This document shows, piece after piece, positions 8,867-17,388 of a stretch of 64,000 nt of DNA. Numbering within the stretch: the stretch's first letter is position 1; the number at the start of each line of letters is the position of its first letter. The stretch lies in assembly GCF_001952935.1 (NCBI RefSeq), contig NZ_CP018319.1, positions 2,696,501 through 2,760,500 of the forward strand, in the 5' to 3' direction. Origin of the DNA: Pseudomonas frederiksbergensis (GTDB lineage Bacteria > Pseudomonadota > Gammaproteobacteria > Pseudomonadales > Pseudomonadaceae). Under the pieces are notes generated by a model that did not search any database, was not told where the DNA came from, and saw nothing but the letters and a program-made list of their open reading frames with translations. The position numbers and the translations under genes were made by a program.

Positions 8867-8871
8867 CTGGA

Positions 8872-9053
8872 ATCAGGCTCCCCGGATGAACCGCTGCTGA
8901 CTTAGCCCTTGAACCCGAAAGTTCAAGGTGGAAGATGCAGTAGGCTTTAAGGCTTTCCGTCTAGCGGACATGCACACCAGCCCAACGTGCAACTTCCAGG
9001 GTAGTGCGAATCGGCTCAGGGACGTGGTCAACTGGCAAGCACCCCAGGGAGTG
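8872..9053 (-). ncRNA. ssrS: 6S RNA
   Basis: RNA that binds the sigma-70 holoenzyme and mimics an open promoter. The evidence is position (between zapA and fau) and structure. A TATACT -10 box lies at 9059-9064 with a CTGAAA -35 17 bases further up, overlapping the end of zapA, so transcription starts near 9053. The 5' region has CTCCCTGGGG and the 3' region CCGGGGAG, which can pair as the closing stem of a long rod. The inner part has the two-arm pattern around CCTTGAAC...GTTCAAGG. Length (about 180 nt) fits the P. aeruginosa homologue. The exact 3' end is estimated. Confidence 0.85.
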
Positions 9054-9083
9054 ATGCGAGTATACCCCAAGCGGTTTCGCGTT

Positions 9084-9401
9084 TCAGCCCTTGGTGACGT
9101 CCGGATCGGTTGCGAGCACCAGATCGACGCGATCCAGCAGGTCGCGAACCTGCTCCCGGGTCGAGCCGCTGGCCTGTACATCCGGGCGTTCTTCCTTGTG
9201 CAGAAGATCGTGGGTGATGTTCAGGGCGGCCATCACGGCGATGCGATCGGCGCCGATGACTTTGCCGCTGCTGCGGATTTCGCGCATCTTGCCGTCCAGG
9301 TAACGGGCGGCGCTCACCAGGTTGCTGCGCTCTTCCTGGGGGCAGATGATCGAATATTCTTTATCGAGGATCTGCACGGTAACGCTATTGCTTGAACTCA
9401 T
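9084..9401 (-). CDS. zapA: Cell division protein ZapA
   Basis: 105-residue protein that crosslinks FtsZ filaments in the division ring. The N-terminal SNSVTVQILDKEYSIICP and following EERSNLVSAARYLDGKMREI are standard ZapA domain features, with a C-terminal amphipathic helix. The ATG overlaps the stop of the upstream coiled-coil gene by four bases (ATGA), so the two are co-translated. The promoter of the 6S RNA overlaps its 3' end. Confidence 0.93.
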   Translation of the reverse strand: MSSSNSVTVQILDKEYSIICPQEERSNLVSAARYLDGKMREIRSSGKVIGADRIAVMAALNITHDLLHKEERPDVQASGSTREQVRDLLDRVDLVLATDPDVTKG

Positions 9402-9607
9402 GAGTCTTGCTCCAGGGCCTTGAGGCGCGAAATCATTGATTCGACCTTACGCCGGGCGATTTCGTTCTTTTCAATGAGGTGAGCGCGTTCCTCGCGCCAG
9501 GTCTTTTCCTGAGCTAATAGGAGTCCGTTTTGACTCTTTAGTTGCTCGACGCGGCTAATTAGCAGTTCGAGTCTGGCCATCAGCGCTTGCAGGTCGGTGT
9601 CTTCCAT
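9398..9607 (-). CDS. Small coiled-coil protein upstream of zapA (TIGR02449 type)
   Basis: 69-residue, almost entirely helical protein with heptad-like leucines (ALMARLELLISRVEQL near the start and RRKVESMISRLKALEQ at the end). It resembles ZapB-like coiled-coil proteins found next to zapA in pseudomonads and probably acts with ZapA at the Z-ring, though that is inferred from context. The ATG at 9607 is chosen; a GTG three codons upstream is also possible and neither has a strong ribosome site. It is the first gene of the zapA pair. Confidence 0.78.
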   Translation of the reverse strand: MEDTDLQALMARLELLISRVEQLKSQNGLLLAQEKTWREERAHLIEKNEIARRKVESMISRLKALEQDS

Positions 9608-9735
9608 TGTGTCCACTGAATTTGAGTCTGATGAGTGGTAGCTGGCGGACAGCCTTTAATAGTCTTGGCGAGTCTGTCGATGTAGGATACAAGGCCTTCA
9701 TTCTAGACATAGCGCCGTCTGGCGCCTAGCTGCCC

Positions 9736-10296
9736 ATGCCCATTCAGAATTCCCCGTACCAAGCCTTCGCCAAACTGCTGACTTCCAGCGGTCATAACGT
9801 CTCGCCTGCCGAACTGCATGGCCTGTTGCTCGGCCGCAGTTGCGCCGGTGCCGGTTTCGATGCCGAAGGCTGGCTGGTCGATGCCGCCGAACTGCTCGAG
9901 AGCGAGCCGCAGGATAATGTCCGCAACGCCCTGATCGGCTTGCAGGAAATGGTCAAAGGCGAGCTCACCGGCGACGACGTGACCGTCGTTCTGCTGCTGC
10001 CGACCGATGACGAGCCACTGGCCGACCGTGCCGCCGCACTGGGCCAATGGTGCCAGGGTTTCCTCAGCGGTTTTGGCCTGAACTGCCGTGACAGCAGCAT
10101 GCTGAGCACCGAGGCCACCGAAGTGCTTCAGGACCTGGCGGCTATTTCACAGGTGCAAGACGCCCTGGAAGAGTCCGACGACGGCGAAAGCGATTACATG
10201 GAAGTGATGGAGTACCTGCGCGTCGCGCCGCTGCTGCTGTTCACCGAAAGCAAAAAGCCGGACGCGCCGGCTGCCGCCAAGCCGTCGTTGCATTAA
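9736..10296 (+). CDS. ygfB: YgfB/YecA family protein (UPF0149)
   Basis: 186-residue acidic protein of the UPF0149 family, with the early [16 protein letters not shown] motif, the central [12 protein letters not shown] motif (about residues 104-115) and [18 protein letters not shown] near the C-terminus. In P. aeruginosa YgfB has been linked to control of the ampDh3 amidase gene and beta-lactam resistance. It is divergent from the zapA operon and 27 bases before pepP, with which it likely forms a ygfB-pepP-ubiH-ubiI operon, the same order as in E. coli. ATG 9736 gives the usual length. Confidence 0.9.
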   Translation: MPIQNSPYQAFAKLLTSSGHNVSPAELHGLLLGRSCAGAGFDAEGWLVDAAELLESEPQDNVRNALIGLQEMVKGELTGDDVTVVLLLPTDDEPLADRAAALGQWCQGFLSGFGLNCRDSSMLSTEATEVLQDLAAISQVQDALEESDDGESDYMEVMEYLRVAPLLLFTESKKPDAPAAAKPSLH

Positions 10297-10323
10297 TCGC
10301 GTGCCAGGGAAAGCCATCTGCCC

Positions 10324-11658
10324 ATGATTCATATCCCGAAATCGGAATACAGCCGTCGCCGCAAGGCCCTGATGGCGCAGATGGAACCCAACAGCATCGC
10401 CATCCTGCCCGCCGCCGCCGTTGCGATCCGCAACCGCGACGTCGAGCACGTCTACCGTCAGGACAGCGACTTCCAGTACCTCAGCGGTTTTCCCGAGCCT
10501 CAGGCGGTCATCGTTTTGATGCCTGGGCGTCTGCACGGCGAATACATTCTGTTCTGCCGTGAACGCAATGCCGAACGGGAGTTGTGGGACGGCCTGCGCG
10601 CCGGGCAGGAAGGCGCGATTCGCGACTTTGGCGCCGACGACGCCTTCCCCATCACCGACATCGACGACATCTTGCCGGGCCTGATCGAAGGTCGCGACCG
10701 GGTTTATTCGGCCATGGGCAGCAATCCGGAATTCGACCGCCACCTGATGGACTGGATCAACGTGATCCGCTCTAAAGCGCACCTCGGCGCCCAGCCGCCG
10801 AACGAATTCGTTGCCCTGGATCACCTGCTTCACGACATGCGCCTGTATAAATCGGCGGCAGAAGTGAAGGTGATGCGCGAAGCCGCACGGATTTCCGCCC
10901 AGGCGCACATCCGCGCGATGCAGGCCAGTCGTGTGGGGCTGCATGAGTTCAGCCTCGAAGCCGAACTCGACTACGAGTTCCGCAAGGGCGGGGCGAAAAT
11001 GCCGGCCTACGGCTCGATCGTCGCCGCTGGGCGCAACAGCTGCATCCTGCATTACCAGCAGAATGACGCGGTGCTCAAGGACGGCGATCTGGTATTGATC
11101 GACGCCGGTTGCGAGATCGACTGCTACGCCAGCGACATCACCCGCACCTGGCCGGTCAACGGCAAGTATTCAGCGGAACAGAAAGCAATCTACGAGTTGG
11201 TGCTGGCGTCGCAAGAAGCTGCGTTTGCGGAAATTGCCCCGGACAAACACTGGAATCAGGCCCACGAAGCCACGGTCCGGGTGATTACCACCGGTCTGGT
11301 AAAGTTGGGCCTGTTGCAGGGCGACGTCGACGAGTTGATCGCCAGCGAAGCCTATAAAGCGTTCTACATGCACCGCGCCGGCCACTGGCTGGGCATGGAT
11401 GTGCATGATGTCGGCGAATACAAGGTCGGCGGCGAATGGCGTGTATTGGAAGTCGGCATGGCGCTGACCGTGGAACCGGGCATCTACATTGCCCCGGGCA
11501 ACCAGAACGTAGCGAAAAAATGGCGCGGCATTGGCGTGCGCATCGAGGACGACGTAGTGGTCACCAAAACCGGCTGTGAAATCCTGACCAAAGGCGTACC
11601 GAAAACGGTCGCCGAGATCGAGGCCTTGATGGCCGCCGCGCGGACACAAGCGGCATGA
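10324..11658 (+). CDS. pepP: Xaa-Pro aminopeptidase II (aminopeptidase P)
   Basis: 444-residue cytoplasmic metallopeptidase that removes an N-terminal residue preceding proline. The N-terminal creatinase-like domain has YRQDSDFQYLSGFPEPQA; the C-terminal pita-bread domain holds the dimetal ligands: Asp in LIDAGCEID and in ASDITRTWP, His in HRAGHWLGMDVHDVG, Glu in LTVEPGIYI and Glu in GVRIEDDVVV. All five ligands are present, so the enzyme should be active. The TGA overlaps the ubiH ATG by four bases, indicating translational coupling. Confidence 0.95.
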   Translation: MIHIPKSEYSRRRKALMAQMEPNSIAILPAAAVAIRNRDVEHVYRQDSDFQYLSGFPEPQAVIVLMPGRLHGEYILFCRERNAERELWDGLRAGQEGAIRDFGADDAFPITDIDDILPGLIEGRDRVYSAMGSNPEFDRHLMDWINVIRSKAHLGAQPPNEFVALDHLLHDMRLYKSAAEVKVMREAARISAQAHIRAMQASRVGLHEFSLEAELDYEFRKGGAKMPAYGSIVAAGRNSCILHYQQNDAVLKDGDLVLIDAGCEIDCYASDITRTWPVNGKYSAEQKAIYELVLASQEAAFAEIAPDKHWNQAHEATVRVITTGLVKLGLLQGDVDELIASEAYKAFYMHRAGHWLGMDVHDVGEYKVGGEWRVLEVGMALTVEPGIYIAPGNQNVAKKWRGIGVRIEDDVVVTKTGCEILTKGVPKTVAEIEALMAAARTQAA

Positions 11659-12842
11659 GTCGAGTCAATCTGGCAATCATCGGTGGTGGTCTGGTCGGCG
11701 CCAGCCTGGCGTTGGCGTTGCAAGCCGGGGCCAAGGCTCGTGGCTGGAAGATCGTGCTGATCGAACCGTTCGCCCCCGGCGATACTTATCAACCGAGCTA
11801 TGACGCCCGTTCCTCGGCGTTGTCCTACGGTGCCAAGCAGATTTATCAACGGCTGGGCGCGTGGCAGGAAATCTCTCGCCGCGCCGAGCCGATCAAACAG
11901 ATTCATGTCTCCGACCGTGGACGCTTCTCCACCGCGCGATTGTCGGCGATGGAAGAGGGCGTTCCGGCGCTGGGTTATGTGGTGGAAAACGCCTGGCTCG
12001 GCCAATGCCTCTGGCAGGGGCTGGACAAGGACGTGATCAGCTGGCGTTGCCCGGCGGAAGTCACGCGCATGGAGCCGCTGATCGATGGCTATCGCCTGAC
12101 CCTCAACGACGAAACCACTCTGGAATGCGATCTTGCGGTGCTGGCTGATGGCGGCCGTTCCGGCCTGCGCGAGCAACTGGGGATCGGCATCAAAAAGCGC
12201 CCGTATAACCAGAGCGCGTTGATTGCCAACATCACGCCGAGTGAAGCGCACAACGGCATGGCCTTCGAGCGTTTCACCGATGACGGGCCGATGGCCTTGT
12301 TGCCGTTGCCGGAAAACCGCTGCGCACTGGTCTGGACCCGATTGGGGATGGACGCGCAACGGCTGGCTGCCCTCGATGAAAAGAGCTTCCTCAGCGAGTT
12401 GCAAGGCGTGTTCGGTTATCGCCTCGGCACTTTGAAGCAGGTGGGCGCGCGGCACTTGTACCCGCTGACATTGATCGAGGCCGAAGAGCAGGTGCGTCCG
12501 CACCTGGCGATTCTCGGCAATGCTGCCCACAGCCTGCACCCAATTGCCGGGCAAGGTTTCAACCTGTCTTTGCGTGATGCTCAAGCGCTGGCCGATGCGT
12601 TGCTGGGCAGCGAAACATCTCCTGGCGACTTTGCGACCTTGCAGGCCTACCGCGAGCGTCAGCGTCTGGACCAGAACCTGACCGTGGGTTTCTCCGATCA
12701 GGTCACCCGTTTGTTCGGCAGCACTCAACCGTTGGTTTCCCTGGGCCGCAACATCGGCCTGCTCGGGCTGGACCTGTTGCCGCCGGCCAAACGCTGGTTC
12801 GCGCGTCAGGCCATGGGGCTGGGTACGCGTCCCGATGCTTAA
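11655..12842 (+). CDS. ubiH: 2-octaprenyl-6-methoxyphenol hydroxylase UbiH
   Basis: 395-residue FAD monooxygenase of ubiquinone synthesis, which hydroxylates the aromatic ring of a prenylated intermediate at C1. It has the N-terminal FAD motif IIGGGLVGASLALAL, the ribityl-binding motif GNAAHSLHPIAGQGFN near residue 290, and the family DARSSALSYGAKQIYQRLGAW. It sits second after pepP with an ATGA overlap. The assignment to UbiH rather than UbiI rests on operon order (pepP-ubiH-ubiI) and on the sequence around YDARSSAL. Confidence 0.92.
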   Translation: MSRVNLAIIGGGLVGASLALALQAGAKARGWKIVLIEPFAPGDTYQPSYDARSSALSYGAKQIYQRLGAWQEISRRAEPIKQIHVSDRGRFSTARLSAMEEGVPALGYVVENAWLGQCLWQGLDKDVISWRCPAEVTRMEPLIDGYRLTLNDETTLECDLAVLADGGRSGLREQLGIGIKKRPYNQSALIANITPSEAHNGMAFERFTDDGPMALLPLPENRCALVWTRLGMDAQRLAALDEKSFLSELQGVFGYRLGTLKQVGARHLYPLTLIEAEEQVRPHLAILGNAAHSLHPIAGQGFNLSLRDAQALADALLGSETSPGDFATLQAYRERQRLDQNLTVGFSDQVTRLFGSTQPLVSLGRNIGLLGLDLLPPAKRWFARQAMGLGTRPDA

Positions 12843-12939
12843 GTGGTTCGGCAGCTGCTACCCGCCGTACCTCGGCGCGGGCACTTTGGTTAAATCCCTT
12901 TTTAGGCGGCTCAAGCCGCAAGCGAGACAGGCTTAAAGC

Positions 12940-14163
12940 ATGGAAATGCGCGCAGATCTGCTGATTGTCGGGGCCGGAATGGTCGGCAGCGCCCTGGCGC
13001 TGGCGTTGCAGGACAGCGGGCTGGAAGTCCTGCTGCTGGACGGCAGCCCCCTGAGCGTCAAACCCTTCGATGCTCAGGCTTCGTTCGAGCCGCGAGTCAG
13101 CGCCTTATCGATTGCCAGCCAGCGGATTCTTGATCGTCTGGGCGTCTGGGACGGCATCGCCAAACGGCGCAGCAGCCCCTACACCGACATGCAGGTCTGG
13201 GACGGCAGCGGCACCGGGCAAATCCATTTCTCGGCGGCCAGTGTGCATGCCGACGTGCTGGGGCATATCGTCGAGAACCGCGTGGTTCAGGACGCCTTGC
13301 TCGACCGCCTGCACGACTGCGATCTCGGCATGTTGGCCAATGCGCGCCTGGAGCAAATGCGTCGTTCCGGCGATGACTGGTTGCTGACCCTGGCCGATGG
13401 CCGCACCTTGCGCGCACCTTTGGTGATCGCAGCGGATGGCGCCAATTCCGCCGTTCGGCGTCTGACCGGCATGGCGACGCGCGAGTGGGACTACATGCAC
13501 CACGCGATTGTCACTAGCGTGCGCAGCGCCAAACCTCATCAACTGACCGCGTGGCAGCGCTTCACCGACAACGGTCCGCTGGCGTTCTTGCCGCTGGAGC
13601 GTGATGGTCAGCAGGATTGGTGTTCGATCGTCTGGTCGACCACCCCGAGCGAAGCCGAACGCCTGATGGCGCTGGATGACGAGGGATTCTGCAAAGAACT
13701 GGAACGGGCCTTCGAAGGCCGACTGGGCGAGGTGGTCAGCGCCGACCCGCGCCTGTGCGTACCGCTGCGCCAGCGTCATGCCAAGCGTTATGTGGCTGAA
13801 GGTTTGGCGTTGATCGGTGATGCGGCGCACACCATTCACCCATTGGCCGGGCAGGGCGTGAACCTGGGTTTTCTCGATGCTGCCGTGCTGGCCGAAGTGC
13901 TGTTGCAGGCGGCCACGCGTGGCGAGCGTCTGGCGGATGTGAAAGTGCTCAGCCGTTACGAACGTCGGCGAATGCCCCATAACCTGGCGTTGATGGCGGC
14001 GATGGAAGGCTTCGAGCGCCTGTTCCAGGCCGATCCGTTGCCGATTCGCTGGTTGCGCAATGCCGGGCTGAAGATGGTCGAGCAAATGCCCGAAGCCAAG
14101 GCGCTGTTCGTGCGTGAGGCGCTGGGGTTGACCGGGGATCTGCCCGCGTTGGCCAAAGCCTGA
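12940..14163 (+). CDS. ubiI: UbiI/VisC-type ubiquinone hydroxylase
   Basis: 407-residue FAD monooxygenase of the same family as UbiH, thought to hydroxylate C5 of the ubiquinone ring. The FAD motif LIVGAGMVGSALALAL begins at residue 6, the GD motif is GDAAHTIHPLAGQGVN near residue 292, and the C-terminus LVREALGL is as in the family. 97 bases separate it from ubiH, more than within the rest of the operon, so it may also have its own promoter. Distinguishing UbiI from UbiF needs a tree; neighbours favour UbiI/VisC. Confidence 0.87.
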   Translation: MEMRADLLIVGAGMVGSALALALQDSGLEVLLLDGSPLSVKPFDAQASFEPRVSALSIASQRILDRLGVWDGIAKRRSSPYTDMQVWDGSGTGQIHFSAASVHADVLGHIVENRVVQDALLDRLHDCDLGMLANARLEQMRRSGDDWLLTLADGRTLRAPLVIAADGANSAVRRLTGMATREWDYMHHAIVTSVRSAKPHQLTAWQRFTDNGPLAFLPLERDGQQDWCSIVWSTTPSEAERLMALDDEGFCKELERAFEGRLGEVVSADPRLCVPLRQRHAKRYVAEGLALIGDAAHTIHPLAGQGVNLGFLDAAVLAEVLLQAATRGERLADVKVLSRYERRRMPHNLALMAAMEGFERLFQADPLPIRWLRNAGLKMVEQMPEAKALFVREALGLTGDLPALAKA

Positions 14164-14165
14164 CC

Positions 14166-14285
14166 TGTGGCGAGGGGGCTTGCCCCCGTTGGGTTGCGAA
14201 GCAGCCCCGGCATATCTTCAGACAAACCTTGCATTTCGATTTGCGACCGCTTCGCGCTCGAACGGGGGCAAGCCCCCTCGCCACA
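14166..14285. repeat. REPIN (GGCGAGGGGGCTTGCCCCC type)
   Basis: Two inverted copies of a REP sequence: TGTGGCGAGGGGGCTTGCCC at the left and its near-complement GGGCAAGCCCCCTCGCCACA at the right, about 60 bases apart. This forms a REP doublet of the size mobilised by RAYT transposases. It lies between ubiI and the iron transporter gene and starts immediately after the ubiI stop. Confidence 0.8.
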
Positions 14286-14397
14286 TTGTTCATGGTTCCG
14301 TGCAACATCTGGTAACGTCTCCACCAACTGTTCGATTGAGAAGGTAAATGTGAGTCCATATCATTTGGCTTCATTTTTTCAATCGAGGATCGCTCCC

Positions 14398-15402
14398 ATG
14401 TTGGTACCGAAGCGTCTATTGACCGCGCTCGCCCTGACCCTGATTGGTAGCACTGCGGCCCAGGCCGCTGACGAGGTGGTGGTTTATTCCTCGCGTATCG
14501 ACGAGCTGATCAAGCCGGTCTTCGATGCCTACACCGCAAAAACCGGTGTGCAGGTGAAGTTCATCACCGACAAGGAAGCGCCGCTGATGCAGCGGATCAA
14601 GGCCGAGGGCGAGAACGCCACTGCGGATCTGCTGCTGACCGTCGATGCCGGCAACCTCTGGCAGGCCGAGCAAATGGGCATCCTGCAACCGTTCACCTCC
14701 AAGGTGATCGACGCCAACATCCCGCTGCAATACCGCTCATCCGCCCATGCCTGGACTGGCCTGAGCCTGCGGGCGCGGACCATCGCTTACTCCACCGATC
14801 GGGTGAAACCCGGTGAGTTGACCACCTACGAGGCGCTGGCAGACAAGCAGTGGGAAGGCCGCCTGTGCCTGCGCACGTCGAAGAAGGTCTACAACCAGTC
14901 CCTGACCGCCACCATGATCGAAGTCCATGGCGCCGACAAAACCGAGAAAATTCTCAAGGGCTGGGTGAATAACCTGTCCACCGATGTGTTCTCCGATGAC
15001 GTCGCGGTGCTGGAAGCCATCAACGCGGGTCAATGCGACGTCGGTATCGTCAATACCTATTACTACGGTCGCCTGCACAAGCAGAAGCCAGACCTGCCGG
15101 TGAAGCTGTTCTGGCCAAACCAGGGTGACCGTGGCGTGCACGTGAACCTGTCGGGCATCGGCCTGACCAAACACGCCCCGCACCCGGAAGCCGCCAAGGC
15201 GCTGGTAGAGTGGATGACCACGCCTGAAGCGCAGAAGATTTTCGCTGACGTGAACCAGGAATTCCCGGCCAACCCTGCGGTTCAACCTTCTGCAGAAGTG
15301 GCGGGCTGGGGCAAGTTTGTGGCTGATACGTTGCCTGTGGAAATTGCCGGCAAGCGTCAGGCTGAAGCGATTCGCATGATGGATCGGGCTGGCTGGAACT
15401 GA
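14398..15402 (+). CDS. Ferric-iron ABC transporter periplasmic binding protein (FbpA/FutA type)
   Basis: 334-residue secreted protein. A signal peptide is clear ([23 protein letters not shown], cut after AQA). The mature start [21 protein letters not shown] is typical of ferric-binding proteins such as FbpA, HitA and FutA. Further motifs are [44 protein letters not shown], whose tyrosines lie where iron ligands do, and ANPAVQPS. The ATG at 14398 follows GAGGATCGCTCCC; an in-frame extension upstream covers REPIN sequence and is not coding. The permease gene follows after a second REPIN; no ATPase gene is present. Confidence 0.87.
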   Translation: MLVPKRLLTALALTLIGSTAAQAADEVVVYSSRIDELIKPVFDAYTAKTGVQVKFITDKEAPLMQRIKAEGENATADLLLTVDAGNLWQAEQMGILQPFTSKVIDANIPLQYRSSAHAWTGLSLRARTIAYSTDRVKPGELTTYEALADKQWEGRLCLRTSKKVYNQSLTATMIEVHGADKTEKILKGWVNNLSTDVFSDDVAVLEAINAGQCDVGIVNTYYYGRLHKQKPDLPVKLFWPNQGDRGVHVNLSGIGLTKHAPHPEAAKALVEWMTTPEAQKIFADVNQEFPANPAVQPSAEVAGWGKFVADTLPVEIAGKRQAEAIRMMDRAGWN

Positions 15403-15432
15403 CCCCCACCGTTATTGTGGCGAGCGGCTACC

Positions 15433-15562
15433 TGTGGCGAGGTAGCTTGCTCCCGCTGGCCTGCGAAGCGGCCCCGTTGGCGTCGACAGGTCAGGATCGA
15501 GATGATCTGATAACCTCCTGCGGCTGCTTCGCACCCGAGCGGGAGCAAGCTCCCTCGCCACA
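15433..15562. repeat. REPIN between the iron transporter genes
   Basis: Left arm TGTGGCGAGGTAGCTTGCTC, right arm GAGCAAGCTCCCTCGCCACA, with a shared inner GCGAAGC / GCTTCGC pair. It belongs to the same broad family as the repeat at 14166 but with a GAGC..GCTC core. It separates the binding-protein gene from the permease gene. Confidence 0.78.
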
Positions 15563-15615
15563 AAATGGAGCCGACTTCAGGTTAGAGTTGGCCCAATATT
15601 TTCTAGAGAATCTCC

Positions 15616-17232
15616 TTGGCCCACCCCGCCCAACGCCGCTGGTACCCCCTGGTCTTCGCCATCGCTGCGCTGGTCCTGTTGCCCCTCAGCGTTTTGCTGT
15701 TGTCATGGCAAACCGTCGATCATCAAATCTGGTCCCACCTCTGGGATACCCAAATGCCGCGCCTGCTGGGCAATACCCTGACCCTGGTGCTCGGCGTCGG
15801 TATCGGTGTGACGCTCTTGGGTGTAAGCCTGGCCTGGCTCACCAGCCTCTGCGAATTCCCCGGTCGGCGCTGGCTGGACTGGGCGCTGATGCTGCCATTT
15901 GCCATTCCCGCCTATGTGTTGGCGTTCGTCTTCGTCGGCCTGTTGGATTTCGCCGGGCCCGTGCAAACCCTGTTGCGCGAATGGTTCGGCACGGGTTTGA
16001 GGTTGCCGCGCGTGCGCTCCACCGGCGGCGTGATTCTGGTCCTGGTGCTGGTCTTTTATCCCTACGTTTACCTGTTGGCGCGAACCGCGTTCCTGGCTCA
16101 GGGCAAAGGCTTGATGGAAGCGGCGCGAGTCCTGGGGCAATCCCCGTGGCAAGCGTTCTGGCGAGTCGCGTTGCCCATGGCGCGCCCGGCCATCGGCGCT
16201 GGCGTGGCGCTGGCGTTGATGGAAACCCTGGCGGATTTCGGCGCGGTGTCGGTGTTCAACTTCGACACGTTCACCACCGCCATCTATAAGACCTGGTACG
16301 GATTTTTCAGCCTCTCCACCGCTGCGCAACTGGCCAGCCTGTTGCTGCTGGTGGTGATGGTCGTGCTGTACGGCGAGCGCCGTGCTCGCGGGGCCAACCG
16401 GGCGAGCAACGAACGACCGCGGGTCAAGGCGCTGTATCACCTGCGCGGTTTCAAGGCGCTGGCGGCCATGAGTTGGTGCGGCCTGGTGTTCGCCTGCGCT
16501 TTCGTCATTCCAGTGCTTCAACTGGTGGTGTGGTTCTGGCAGCGCGGGCGTTTCGACCTCGATGAGCGTTACGCGGGGCTGATCGTCCATACCCTGTACC
16601 TGGGCGGCATGGCGGCGCTGATCACCGTCAGTGTGGCTTTAGTGCTGGCGTTTGCCCGGCGTCTGGCCCCGACCCGAGCGATCCGCTCGGGCATCAGCCT
16701 GGCCAATCTCGGCTACGCCTTGCCGGGTTCGGTGCTGGCGGTGTCGATCATGCTGGCGTTCAGTTACCTGGACCGCGAACTGGTGATCCCGTTGTCGGGT
16801 TGGCTGGGCGGCGCCGGCAAGCCATTGTTGCTGGGCAGCCTGTCGGCGTTGTTGCTGGCTTATATGGTGCGTTTCATCGCGGTGGCTTATGGACCGCTGG
16901 AAAGCAGTCTGGCGCGAATACGGCCATCTTTGCCTGAAGCGGCACGTAGCCTTGGCGTCAGTGGGCCACGACTGTTTTTCAAAGTGTATCTGCCGTTATT
17001 GCTGCCAGGAACGTTGAGCGCCGCGTTGCTGGTGTTCGTCGATGTGCTCAAGGAAATGCCTGCGACCCTTCTGATGCGGCCGTTTGGCTGGGACACGCTG
17101 GCGGTACGCATCTTCGAAATGACCAGCGAAGGCGAGTGGGCCAGAGCCTCGTTGCCTGCCCTGACCCTGGTTTTGGTCGGGCTGTTACCGGTCATCGGAT
17201 TGATTCGGCGTTCAGCGCATCGAAACGCCTAG
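15616..17232 (+). CDS. Ferric-iron ABC transporter permease (FbpB type, fused), TTG start
   Basis: 538-residue inner-membrane protein made of two homologous permease halves. Each half carries an EAA loop for docking an ATPase: EAARVLGQSPWQAFWRVALP (about residue 172) and EAARSLGVSGPRLFFKVYLP (about residue 440). About twelve membrane helices can be traced. FbpB/HitB proteins have this layout. The TTG start at 15616 gives MAHPAQRRWYPL, a good match to family N-termini; AGAGAA lies upstream. The cognate ATPase (FbpC) is not next to it, so one encoded elsewhere must serve. The protein is intact. Confidence 0.88.
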   Translation: MAHPAQRRWYPLVFAIAALVLLPLSVLLLSWQTVDHQIWSHLWDTQMPRLLGNTLTLVLGVGIGVTLLGVSLAWLTSLCEFPGRRWLDWALMLPFAIPAYVLAFVFVGLLDFAGPVQTLLREWFGTGLRLPRVRSTGGVILVLVLVFYPYVYLLARTAFLAQGKGLMEAARVLGQSPWQAFWRVALPMARPAIGAGVALALMETLADFGAVSVFNFDTFTTAIYKTWYGFFSLSTAAQLASLLLLVVMVVLYGERRARGANRASNERPRVKALYHLRGFKALAAMSWCGLVFACAFVIPVLQLVVWFWQRGRFDLDERYAGLIVHTLYLGGMAALITVSVALVLAFARRLAPTRAIRSGISLANLGYALPGSVLAVSIMLAFSYLDRELVIPLSGWLGGAGKPLLLGSLSALLLAYMVRFIAVAYGPLESSLARIRPSLPEAARSLGVSGPRLFFKVYLPLLLPGTLSAALLVFVDVLKEMPATLLMRPFGWDTLAVRIFEMTSEGEWARASLPALTLVLVGLLPVIGLIRRSAHRNA

Positions 17233-17277
17233 GTGCCAGTCCTACACCTTGAGGCTACAATGCGCGGCATTCGGTGC

Positions 17278-17338
17278 GGTCCGTCCTACGGACCAGGTAG
17301 CTGAAATCGGCTGAAAGCCTTCTATTTCAAGGCTTTCA
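17278..17338 (+). promoter_or_regulatory. Hairpins in the gcvT 5' region
   Basis: Two inverted repeats precede gcvT: GGTCCG / CGGACC (17278-17294, 5-base loop) and a perfect 10-bp pair TGAAAGCCTT / AAGGCTTTCA (17312-17338, 7-base loop). The second is not followed by a T-run. The glycine riboswitch consensus is not visible here. They could be an attenuating leader structure or the 3' end of the permease transcript. Confidence 0.4.
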
Positions 17339-17388
17339 CCCCGTGCAGTACCGGCCCGCACCTTCGCCACGCCCGGAAGGAGAAACCC

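Noticed and set aside
14167..14397. Extended N-terminus of the iron-binding protein
   Set aside because: Covers REPIN sequence and precedes a clear signal peptide with its own ribosome site.
17233..17388. Glycine riboswitch upstream of gcvT
   Set aside because: No conserved aptamer core or tandem structure could be seen.
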